A DNA stretch of 64,000 nucleotides from an uncultured Luteimonas sp. (lineage in GTDB: Bacteria > Pseudomonadota > Gammaproteobacteria > Xanthomonadales > Xanthomonadaceae). Where the stretch lies: positions 23,054 through 87,053 of the forward strand of contig CAKTDC010000011.1 of assembly GCA_934541015.1 (NCBI GenBank), given 5' to 3'. The translations under genes and the position numbers were made by a program. Shown piece by piece: positions 48,610 through 56,904 of the stretch (within the stretch, counting starts at the first letter, position 1; each line of letters opens with the position of its first letter). The notes under the pieces are model-generated. The model was not told the DNA's origin. It searched no databases and saw nothing but the letters and a program-made list of their open reading frames with translations.

Positions 48610-49377
48610 ATGTCCTGGGCGCTGCGCTTCCACGGGGTGGGCAATGCGTCGGCGACTGCGCTCGGCACGGCGATGGCCACGATCGAGCGCGACGGCGCGC
48701 CCTGGCTCACCATCGACTGCGGCAGCGAGGGGCTGACCGCGTATCTGGAGCATTACGGCGGGCCGCCGCGGGCGCTGTTCGTCACCCACGCCCACCTGGA
48801 CCATGTCGGCGGGTTCGAGCGGCTGTTCGGCGCGCACTATTTCCACCCCGCGCGGCGCGGGCGCATGCCGCTGTACGTGCCCGCGGCGGTGGTGCCGCTC
48901 CTGCACGAGCGGGTGGGGGGCTATCCGAACGTGCTGGCCGAGGGCGGCGCGAACTTCTGGGACGCCTTCCGGCTGGTGCCGGTGGCCGGCGCCTTCTGGC
49001 ATGACGGTGTCCGCCTGGAGGTCTTCCCGGTGCGCCATCACTGGCCCGACACCGCCTACGGCCTGCGCCTGCGCGGCAGCCTGGTGTGGAGCGGGGACAC
49101 CCGCCCGATTCCCGAGATGCTGGCCAGGTATGCCGATGCCGGCGAACTGGTCGCGCACGACTGCGCCCTGCACGGCAATCCCTCGCACAGCGGCATCGAT
49201 GACCTCGAACGCGAGTACGACGCGGCCCTGCTCGCGCGCTGCCTGCTCTACCACTACGCCTCGGCCGCCGATGGCGACGCCCTGGCCGCGCGCGGCTACC
49301 GCGTGGCGCGGCCGGGCGCGGTGGTGGCGCTGGGCGAGCCCTCTGCCGCCTCCGCCGAGCGGGCGCCCGCGGCATGA
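48610..49377 (+). CDS. MBL-fold metal-dependent hydrolase
   Basis: The 255-residue product shows the metallo-beta-lactamase-fold metal motifs THAHLDHVGG, VRHHWPD, WSGDTRP and AHDCALH, in RNase Z-like order, but is not recognisably a tRNA-processing enzyme. I place the start at ATG 48610 (MSWALRFHGVG), preceded by GGGG; the frame is open for 25 more codons. Its last codon overlaps the moaA start (ATGA), so it is translated together with the molybdopterin genes. Function unknown. Confidence 0.8.
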   Translation: MSWALRFHGVGNASATALGTAMATIERDGAPWLTIDCGSEGLTAYLEHYGGPPRALFVTHAHLDHVGGFERLFGAHYFHPARRGRMPLYVPAAVVPLLHERVGGYPNVLAEGGANFWDAFRLVPVAGAFWHDGVRLEVFPVRHHWPDTAYGLRLRGSLVWSGDTRPIPEMLARYADAGELVAHDCALHGNPSHSGIDDLEREYDAALLARCLLYHYASAADGDALAARGYRVARPGAVVALGEPSAASAERAPAA

Positions 49378-50396
49378 ACGCCGTGCCGCAGCCGCCGGCG
49401 ATGCCGCTCGACCGTCTCGGCCGCCCGCTGCGCGACCTGCGGCTGTCGGTGATCGAAGCCTGCAATTTCCGCTGCGGCTACTGCATGCCGGCCGACCGCG
49501 TACCCGACGATTACGGCTTCGATTCGGCCACGCGCCTGTCGTTCGACCAGATCGGGACGCTGGTGCGCGCAGCGGCGCAGCTGGGCGTGTCCAAGCTGCG
49601 CATCACCGGCGGCGAGCCGCTGCTGCGCAAGGGGCTGCCGGAACTGGTCGCGCGCCTTGCCCGGATCGATGGCATCGAAGACCTGGCGATGACCACCAAC
49701 GGCAGCCTGCTCGCCCGCCACGCGCGCGCGCTGCGCGAGGCCGGGCTGCGGCGGATCACGGTGAGCCTGGACGCGCTAGACCCGGCGCTGTTCCGCAGGC
49801 TTTCCGGCGACCGCGGCGAGATCGGCGACGTGCTGGCCGGCATCGCCGCCGCCGAAGCGGCCGGCTTCGCCCGGCTCAAGATCAACTGCGTGGTGCAGCG
49901 CGGCGTCAACGACGGCGAGGTGCTGCGCCTGGCGGAGCATTTCCGCGGCAGCGGCCACGTCCTGCGCTTCATCGAATTCATGGACGTGGGCACCTGCAAC
50001 GACTGGCGGCGCGAAGGCGTGGTGCCCTCGGCCGAGCTGCGCGACCGCCTCCACGCGCGCTGGCCGCTGCATCCGCTCGACGCCAACTACCGTGGCGAGG
50101 TGGCGCAGCGCCACGCCTTCGACGACGGCGGCGGCGAGATCGGCTTCGTCAGCTCGGTCACCGCGCCGTTCTGCGGCGATTGCCACCGCGCCCGTGTCTC
50201 CGCGGACGGGCGCCTCTACACCTGCCTGTTCGCCGCCGACGGCATCGACCTGAAGCCGGCGCTGGAGCAGGGCGAACCGGCGCTGGCCGCGCGGCTGGGC
50301 GAGGTCTGGTCGATGCGCGCCGACCGCTACAGCGAGCTGCGCGGCAGCGCGCGCGCATCGGGGAAGCACGTCGAGATGTTCCTGGTGGGCGGGTAG
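49374..50396 (+). CDS. moaA: GTP 3',8-cyclase MoaA
   Basis: MoaA is a radical-SAM enzyme that with MoaC turns GTP into cyclic pyranopterin monophosphate for molybdenum cofactor. The 340-residue product has the SAM cluster motif EACNFRCGYCMP, the second cluster cysteines in FCGDCHRARVSADG and TCLF, and the essential C-terminal GG (FLVGG). TGGEPLLRKG is the SAM-binding loop. It overlaps the MBL-fold gene by four bases and starts the moa cluster. Confidence 0.96.
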   Translation: MNAVPQPPAMPLDRLGRPLRDLRLSVIEACNFRCGYCMPADRVPDDYGFDSATRLSFDQIGTLVRAAAQLGVSKLRITGGEPLLRKGLPELVARLARIDGIEDLAMTTNGSLLARHARALREAGLRRITVSLDALDPALFRRLSGDRGEIGDVLAGIAAAEAAGFARLKINCVVQRGVNDGEVLRLAEHFRGSGHVLRFIEFMDVGTCNDWRREGVVPSAELRDRLHARWPLHPLDANYRGEVAQRHAFDDGGGEIGFVSSVTAPFCGDCHRARVSADGRLYTCLFAADGIDLKPALEQGEPALAARLGEVWSMRADRYSELRGSARASGKHVEMFLVGG

Positions 50397-50400
50397 GCGC

Positions 50401-50799
50401 ATGAAGAAGACGGTCGCTGCCGCCGATCCCGAGGCCTGCGTCGTAGCGTTCGATGGCTGGAGGCGCACGCTGGTGACCGGGCTGCGCACGGTCGCGCGCA
50501 AGCCTGCCGGCGTCGAGGAACGCATCCGCTGGGGCCACCCCGGCTATCCGGCGAACGGTCCGGCCTACCTGCTCCGCGCCGAGGACACGCGCGTGCCGTC
50601 CGGCTTCTGTCGCGGACAGCGCCTGCGCGATATCGAGCCGCGGCTCAAACCGGGCGGCAAGAACGAGATGGCGACGATCGAACTGCGCGAAGGCGATACG
50701 ATGCCGGCGGCGACCGCGCACCGGCTGGTCGCGGCGGCGGTGGAGCTGAACACGACGCTGGGCGATCCCGCCGCGGCGGCGGAGCCGGGACGGAAGTGA
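50401..50799 (+). CDS. DUF1801-type protein in the moa cluster
   Basis: This 132-residue protein starts 4 bases after moaA and ends 7 bases before moaC, so it is certainly in the operon. The pattern [14 protein letters not shown] helix, then [20 protein letters not shown] and [16 protein letters not shown] recall the DUF1801 (YdhG-like) family, which has no settled function. No catalytic residues can be named. Its link with cofactor synthesis is by position only. Confidence 0.65.
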   Translation: MKKTVAAADPEACVVAFDGWRRTLVTGLRTVARKPAGVEERIRWGHPGYPANGPAYLLRAEDTRVPSGFCRGQRLRDIEPRLKPGGKNEMATIELREGDTMPAATAHRLVAAAVELNTTLGDPAAAAEPGRK

Positions 50800-50806
50800 A
50801 GCAGCG

Positions 50807-51295
50807 ATGGCGAAAAAGGCACAACTGACCCACCTCGACGCATCCGGCCGCCCGGCCATGGTCGACGTCTCCGGCAAGGCGGTGAGCGTGCGCGAGGCGC
50901 TGGCCGAATGCCGCGTGCGCTTCCCGGCCGACGTCGCCGCGCAGCTGCGCAAGTCCGGCCTGCGCAGCGCCAAGGGCGGCATCGTCGATACCGCGGTGAT
51001 CGCCGGCACCATGGCGGTCAAGCGCACCCACGAGCTGATCCCGTTCTGCCATCCGCTGCCGATCGACGGCGTGCGCATCGCCATCGACTGGCACGGCGAG
51101 CGCGAGCTGCGGATCGAATGCGCGGTCAAGACCACGCACCGCACCGGCGTGGAGATGGAGGCGCTGACCGGCGCCACCGTCGCCGCGCTCACCGTCTACG
51201 ACATGTGCAAGGCGCTGTCGCACGCGATCGTGCTGGGTCCGGCGAAGCTGGCCGGCAAGCGCGGCGGCAGGCGCGATTTCGGAAGGAGCAACTGA
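50807..51295 (+). CDS. moaC: Cyclic pyranopterin monophosphate synthase MoaC
   Basis: MoaC completes cyclic pyranopterin formation from the MoaA product. The 162-residue product shows [19 protein letters not shown], the [20 protein letters not shown] core and [20 protein letters not shown], which hold the active-site residues. Its stop overlaps the moaD start by one base (TGATG). Confidence 0.96.
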   Translation: MAKKAQLTHLDASGRPAMVDVSGKAVSVREALAECRVRFPADVAAQLRKSGLRSAKGGIVDTAVIAGTMAVKRTHELIPFCHPLPIDGVRIAIDWHGERELRIECAVKTTHRTGVEMEALTGATVAALTVYDMCKALSHAIVLGPAKLAGKRGGRRDFGRSN

Positions 51296-51537
51296 TGGCG
51301 CGCGTGACCCTGCTGTACTTTGCCAGCCTGCGCGACGCCGCCGGCACCGCGACCGAAGCCGTCGACACCTCCGCGCCCGACCTGGCCGCGCTGTACGAGG
51401 AGGCGCGTGCCCGCCATGGCTTCGCGCTGCCGCTCGACCGCCTGCGGGTCGCCGTCGGCGGCGCCTTCGCGCGCTGGCAGGACGCGGTGACCGACGGCGC
51501 CGAAGTCGCCTTCATTCCGCCGGTGTCGGGAGGATGA
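51295..51537 (+). CDS. moaD: Molybdopterin synthase small subunit MoaD
   Basis: MoaD is the ubiquitin-like sulfur carrier of molybdopterin synthase. The 80-residue product begins ARVTLLYFASLRDAAG and ends with the required Gly-Gly (PPVSGG), which is activated by adenylation and thiocarboxylated. It overlaps moaC at its start. At its end ATGA is shared with a repeat-derived reading frame. Confidence 0.94.
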   Translation: MARVTLLYFASLRDAAGTATEAVDTSAPDLAALYEEARARHGFALPLDRLRVAVGGAFARWQDAVTDGAEVAFIPPVSGG

Positions 51538-51830
51538 ACCGGCCCGGCAAGCCAGATGGCGCCCTCCAGGCCAGCGCCATCCTCCAGGCCGGCGCGATCC
51601 TCCAGACCGGCACCATCCCCCGGCCCGGCACCATCCCCCCCGGCACCATCCCCCGGACCGGCGCCATCCCCCGGACCGGCGCCATCCCCCGGACCGGCGC
51701 CATCCCCCGGACCGGCGCCGTCCTCCCGGCAGCCGCCATCCTTCCGGCAGCCGCCATCCTTCCGGTCGTCATCCCAGCGAACGCCGGGATCCATTTTCAC
51801 CTTCCCCGCAGCCACCCCCGCCCCGCATGA
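51534..51830 (+). CDS. Repeat-derived reading frame bridging moaD and moaE
   Basis: An open frame of 98 codons starts in the moaD stop (ATGA) and ends in the moaE start (ATGA). It codes mostly six-residue repeats such as GAIPRT with earlier variants (GAILQT, GTIPRP) and ends in VVIPANAGIHFH, a peptide coded by a common intergenic palindrome. I do not recognise a family and suspect it is a translated repeat array rather than an evolved protein. Translational coupling across the gap is the likeliest value of its openness. Confidence 0.35.
   Translation: MNRPGKPDGALQASAILQAGAILQTGTIPRPGTIPPGTIPRTGAIPRTGAIPRTGAIPRTGAVLPAAAILPAAAILPVVIPANAGIHFHLPRSHPRPA
51550..51770. repeat. 18-bp tandem repeat in the moaD-moaE gap
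   Basis: Four perfect copies of CCATCCCCCGGACCGGCG (51646-51717) are flanked on both sides by degenerate 18-base units; about a dozen units in total can be traced. After it, GTCATCCCAGCGAACGCCGG with the following GATCC is a separate palindromic repeat word. The minus strand is also open through the array. Confidence 0.9.
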
Positions 51831-52270
51831 CCCGTTTCCGCATCGCCGCCGAACCCTTCGACATCGCGCCCCTGCGCGCGCGCCTGCTGCACGACCGCGC
51901 GGGCGCCTATGCCGCCTTCGAGGGCTGGGTGCGCAACCACAACGACGGCCGTCCCGTGCACGGCCTGCGCTACGAGGCCTATGTGGAGCTGGCCGAAGCC
52001 GAGGGTGCCCGCATCGTCGAGGAGGCGCTGGCGAAGTTCGGCGCGATCGACGCCTGCTGCGTGCACCGCGTCGGCGACCTCGAGATCGGCGACCTGGCGG
52101 TATGGGTGGGCGTGAGCGCCGCGCACCGGGGCATGGCCTTCGACGCATGCCGATGGATCATCGACGAGGTGAAATCGCGGGTGCCGATCTGGAAGCACGA
52201 GCGCTACGCCGACGGCGACGCCGGCTGGCTGCATCCGCGCCAATCCGATCTCCCGGGCTCCGGCGACTGA
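51827..52270 (+). CDS. moaE: Molybdopterin synthase large subunit MoaE
   Basis: MoaE is the catalytic subunit that uses MoaD thiocarboxylate to add the dithiolene sulfurs. The 147-residue product shows AAFEGWVRNHNDGRPVHGLRYEAY, the arginine/lysine active-site segment VSAAHRGMAFDACRWIIDEVK and VPIWKHERYADG. It completes the set moaA-C-D-E. The gap to moaD is filled by tandem repeats. Confidence 0.94.
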   Translation: MTRFRIAAEPFDIAPLRARLLHDRAGAYAAFEGWVRNHNDGRPVHGLRYEAYVELAEAEGARIVEEALAKFGAIDACCVHRVGDLEIGDLAVWVGVSAAHRGMAFDACRWIIDEVKSRVPIWKHERYADGDAGWLHPRQSDLPGSGD

Positions 52271-52404
52271 CACCGTCGCCACGGGCGAAGATCGCCGGGC
52301 GCGCTCTGCAATAGTCCGCCGCACAGCCTCATCGGCACCGGCACCGGCATCGACAGCACACCAGCCATCTGCGCCGCAGATCGTCGCGGGAAGGGGCCCG
52401 AAAG

Positions 52405-52500
52405 GGTGGCAGCCCCGCCGGCTTGCCTCGGCACCCGCATCGACCGATACCGTTGCTGCCTTCCGGCCCTGGCGGGGTTTTCGATCTAGCGTCGCGAGGG
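52405..52500 (-). ncRNA. ffs: 4.5S signal recognition particle RNA
   Basis: Read leftward, the sequence contains CCAGGGCCGGAAGGCAGCAA, the conserved Ffh-binding internal loop and GGAA tetraloop of small bacterial SRP RNA. CCCCGCC (around 52472-52478) and GGCGGGGC (around 52412-52419) form the closing helix. The ends given are approximate. The RNA works with Ffh to target membrane proteins to SecY. Confidence 0.88.
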
Positions 52501-52622
52501 GCCGACGGGGCCACCATGGAAATCCGCGCCCGCATGGCGGTACGCATGGGTTCCGGCGTCGCTCGGACGGGTCCGGGTGCGGAATTCTAGCAGGGAAGCG
52601 CGACGCGACGATGGTGGCGACC

Positions 52623-52714
52623 GGGGGATTGACTCGGGCCATCCACGGCCCTCGCCCCCTCGGGGCAGCCTTCGGCTGTCCAGATCGGCAGTCCTGCCGA
52701 TCTGTCGAACCCCC
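52623..52714. repeat. 92-nt multi-hairpin repeat, copy 2 (next to tRNA-Ser GGA)
   Basis: Same length as copy 1 at 46562-46653, 87 of 92 positions identical. The differences leave the GCCCC/GGGGC, AGCC/GGCT and 11-bp CAGATCGGCAG stems intact, while one change weakens the first hairpin. It again lies beyond the terminator of a tRNA-Ser gene in the same relative orientation. Confidence 0.85.
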
Positions 52715-52742
52715 TGGCGCTCTCTTCCAGCCTCTCTCCGCC

Positions 52743-52780
52743 AGATACGCAAAACGCCCCTTGCGGGGCGCTTCGCGTAT
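52743..52780 (-). terminator. Terminator of tRNA-Ser(GGA)
   Basis: Read leftward, GCGCCCC-GCAA-GGGGCG is followed by TTTTGCG. Outer arms 52738-52750 and 52775-52787 pair as at the other tRNA-Ser gene, reaching into the tRNA 3' end. Confidence 0.75.
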
Positions 52781-52781
52781 C

Positions 52782-52874
52782 TGGCGGAGAGAGGGGGATT
52801 CGAACCCCCGAAGCGCGGTTTAGACGCTTACACACTTTCCAGGCGTGCTCCTTCAACCACTCGGACACCTCTCC
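52782..52874 (-). tRNA. tRNA-Ser, anticodon GGA
   Basis: Read leftward, the 93-nt molecule starts GGAGAGGTGTCCGAGTGG and ends CTCTCCGCCA, with CCA encoded. The anticodon loop is CTGGAAA in a CACGC/GTGTG stem, giving GGA (reads UCC and UCU). A long variable arm (TAAGCGTCTAAACCGCGCTT) marks it as a class II tRNA. Confidence 0.97.
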
Positions 52875-52962
52875 GCAATCTGAAGCTCCCGCGCGGGGAC
52901 CCGTCCATGGGGCATCCGCCGCCCGGCCTCCCTGCCTCGCCCGCCCGCGCATGCGCGGGCGA

Positions 52963-52980
52963 CCACCCGGACACCTCTCC
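52963..52980 (-). repeat. Duplicated 5' end of tRNA-Ser
   Basis: CCACCCGGACACCTCTCC matches the 5' end of the tRNA-Ser(GGA) gene (52857-52874) at 17 of 18 bases, 106 bases upstream of it on the tRNA strand. Nothing else of a tRNA follows, so it is a fragment. Confidence 0.75.
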
Positions 52981-53128
52981 GGGTTCCCGGCAGGCGGGGT
53001 CCGGCCGCGCGCAGGGGCAGGAATTCTAGCGGTGGCCGGGCTTTACCACAACCGAACGGCGCCGTCGTCGTCGTCGCCGGACACCGGCGGGACAGGCAAA
53101 GTGCGCCGGGTCGCGGCACAATGGGCGC

Positions 53129-54853
<1,725 letters not shown>

Positions 54854-54943
54854 CGGCAGCGGCGGCCGCAGCGATGCCCGCTTGCCGGCGCCGGTCCCGA
54901 TTCCCCGCCAGCGATTCCCGACCTTTCACCCCAGGAGCCCCCC

Positions 54944-55264
54944 ATGCGTGGAAACATCGCCCAGCTGATGCAGCAGGCACAGAAGATGCAGGAGAACATG
55001 CAGCGCGTGCAGCAGGAGATCGCCGCACTCGAAGTCACCGGCAGCGCCGGCGGCGGCATGGTCAGCGTGACCCTCAGCGGGACCAAGGAATGCCGCAAGG
55101 TGCGCATCGATCCGGGCGTGCTGTCGGATCCGGAAATGGCCGAGGACCTGATCGCGGCTGCGTTCAACGACGCCTCCAACAGGATCGACGCGGCGTCGAA
55201 GGAAAAGATGGCCGCCGCCACCGCCGGCATTCCGCTGCCGCCGGGGATGAGTCTGCCGTTCTGA
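54944..55264 (+). CDS. ybaB: YbaB/EbfC family nucleoid-associated protein
   Basis: The 106-residue DNA-binding dimer starts [20 protein letters not shown], the usual helical N-terminus, followed by the sheet [17 protein letters not shown] and a C-terminal helix, ending PPGMSLPF. The gene order dnaX-ybaB-recR is conserved across bacteria and supports the call. Confidence 0.94.
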   Translation: MRGNIAQLMQQAQKMQENMQRVQQEIAALEVTGSAGGGMVSVTLSGTKECRKVRIDPGVLSDPEMAEDLIAAAFNDASNRIDAASKEKMAAATAGIPLPPGMSLPF

Positions 55265-55325
55265 GCCGGGATCGGGGAATGGGGATTCGGGATTCGGAAC
55301 AGCGCCTGGTGCGGACCGCCGCGAC

Positions 55326-55916
55326 ATGTCCCTGCTCGAACAGCTGATCGAAGCCTTCCGCGTGCTGCCGGGCGTGGGCCGCAAGACCGCGCAGCGGATG
55401 GCCTACCACGTGCTCGAGCGCGAGCGCGAGGGCGGGCGGCGGCTGGCCGACGCGCTGTCGGAGGCGATGGAGCGTATCGGGCACTGCGCGCGCTGCCGCG
55501 ACTTCAGCGAAACCGCGACCTGCGCGACCTGCGCCAGCGCCTCGCGCGACGCGCACCAGCTGTGCGTCGTGGAGTCGCCGGCCGACCGGCTCGCCATCGA
55601 ACAGGCCACCGGCTACCGCGGCCTGTACTTCGTGCTGCAGGGGCGGCTGTCGCCGCTGGACGGCATCGGCCCGCGCGAGATCGGCCTGGACCTGCTCGCC
55701 GAACGCCTGCGCGAGGGCGAGGTTCAGGAGCTGATCGTCGCCACCAATCCGACCGTGGAGGGTGAGGCCACCGCCCACTACCTCGCCCAGCTCGCCCGCC
55801 AGCACGGCGTCCGGCCCAGCCGCCTCGCGCACGGCGTCCCGCTGGGCGGCGAACTGGAATACATCGACCGCGGCACGCTGTCGCATGCGTTCGGCTCGCG
55901 GATGGAGATGGGTTGA
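55326..55916 (+). CDS. recR: Recombination protein RecR
   Basis: RecR helps load RecA at single-strand gaps together with RecO. The 196-residue product has the helix-hairpin-helix [16 protein letters not shown], the zinc finger [16 protein letters not shown], and the Toprim domain ([29 protein letters not shown]). Repeat words of the GGGATTCGG type occupy the 61-base gap to ybaB and the sequence after its stop. Confidence 0.95.
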   Translation: MSLLEQLIEAFRVLPGVGRKTAQRMAYHVLEREREGGRRLADALSEAMERIGHCARCRDFSETATCATCASASRDAHQLCVVESPADRLAIEQATGYRGLYFVLQGRLSPLDGIGPREIGLDLLAERLREGEVQELIVATNPTVEGEATAHYLAQLARQHGVRPSRLAHGVPLGGELEYIDRGTLSHAFGSRMEMG

Positions 55917-55921
55917 GCGAG

Positions 55922-56071
55922 GGATTCGGGATTCGGGAGTCGAGGCCGGGGATCGGGGAAAGCCGGCACGGCACCCCCGGTCCCGGCGCCCGCGACAATC
56001 CGCTACGCTTTACCCGATTCCCGATTCCCGATTCCCGATTCCCGATTCCCGATTCCCGATTCCCGATTCCC
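55922..56071. repeat. Heptamer repeats between recR and the HIT gene
   Basis: Eight perfect head-to-tail copies of GATTCCC fill 56016-56071. A mirror set of GGGATTC-type heptamers begins just after the recR stop (55923-55945). The same words form the prpC-acnD hairpin at 18195-18254. The whole 165-base gap holds no gene. Confidence 0.9.
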
Positions 56072-56081
56072 GGCCTTCCCG

Positions 56082-56429
56082 ATGCCCACCATATTCCACA
56101 AGATCATCCGCCGCGAGATTCCCGCCGACATCGTCCACGAGGACGAGCACCTGATCGCGTTCCGCGACATCGCGCCGCAGGCGCCGGTGCATGTGCTGTT
56201 CGTGCCGAAGGAGCGCTTCGCCACGCTCAACGACGTGCCCGCCGACCGGACCGAGGTGATCGGCCGGCTTGCCGCCGCCGCGACCGCCTACGCCAAGGCG
56301 CAGGGATTGGCCGAAGACGGCTACCGCATCGTCATGAACTGCAACGGCGACGGCGGGCAGACGGTGTTCCAGATCCACATGCACCTGCTGGCGGGCGCGC
56401 CGCTGGGGCATTTCGGAACCGCAGGATAG
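56082..56429 (+). CDS. HIT-family nucleotide hydrolase
   Basis: The 115-residue product is a histidine triad protein of the Hint/HinT type that hydrolyses AMP-lysine and similar adenylated compounds. It begins MPTIFHKIIRREIPADIVHE and contains the active-site triad in QTVFQIHMHLLAGAPLGHF. It starts 10 bases after the heptamer array, so array length could affect its expression. Confidence 0.92.
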   Translation: MPTIFHKIIRREIPADIVHEDEHLIAFRDIAPQAPVHVLFVPKERFATLNDVPADRTEVIGRLAAAATAYAKAQGLAEDGYRIVMNCNGDGGQTVFQIHMHLLAGAPLGHFGTAG

Positions 56430-56433
56430 GGCG

Positions 56434-56904
56434 CTACCACCACCACGGCCAGGGCGACGGCGCCGTGACCACGGTGTACTTCGGCCACAGGTAGATCACC
56501 TCGGCGTCGACCTTCGGGAAGCGGTAGTCGTACTCGCCGATGCGGCGGTTCTCGTAGCCGCCGATGCGGCCGGTGAAGGTGACTTCCCGCCCGCGCTCGA
56601 AGATCGCCGGGTCGTAGAAGCCGGCGCGGCAGGCGATGAAGCGGCCGGTGCTGTCGTCGCGGGCCCAGTTCGGGCGGCCGCTGGCGTTGAGCCGGGTCGA
56701 CATCATCTCGAAACAGGTCGCGTTCGCCTGCGGCTCCACCTGGACGACGATGCCGCCCCAGCGCACGTACGCGCCGGTCACGTCCGTTTCCGCCGCCTGG
56801 TGCGGCGTGAGATCGGTGAACGCGCCCTGCAGCGGCGCGGGCTGGGAGGCGCAGGCGGCTAGCAGCACGGTCGCGGCGGCGGCGGCGAGGAGGCGGAAGG
56901 TCAT
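56434..56904 (-). CDS. Slp-family outer membrane lipoprotein
   Basis: The 156-residue product has a lipoprotein signal peptide with lipobox LLAAC (C18), followed by a domain resembling the Slp/YeaY family (GAYVRWGGIVVQVEPQ, FIACRAGFYDPAIFERGREVTFTG, VDAEVIYLWP). It ends in a tryptophan-rich tail (PSPWPWWW). Its ATG overlaps the stop of tgpA (ATGA), so it is the last gene of the moxR operon. Role unknown beyond starvation-induced lipoproteins in E. coli. Confidence 0.82.
   Translation of the reverse strand: MTFRLLAAAAATVLLAACASQPAPLQGAFTDLTPHQAAETDVTGAYVRWGGIVVQVEPQANATCFEMMSTRLNASGRPNWARDDSTGRFIACRAGFYDPAIFERGREVTFTGRIGGYENRRIGEYDYRFPKVDAEVIYLWPKYTVVTAPSPWPWWW

Noticed and set aside
51550..51770. 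Possible CRISPR array
   Set aside because: Units are contiguous with no unique spacers. The same holds for the heptamer (56016-56071), hexamer (35639-35692) and 14-base (23371-23426) arrays.
51512..51772. Minus-strand frame with GMAPVR repeats
   Set aside because: It is the mirror of the 18-bp array; both strands are open because the unit is a multiple of three and free of stops. No ribosome site or start context.
52963..52980. A third tRNA-Ser gene
   Set aside because: Only the first 18 bases match; no anticodon or T-arm follows on that strand.
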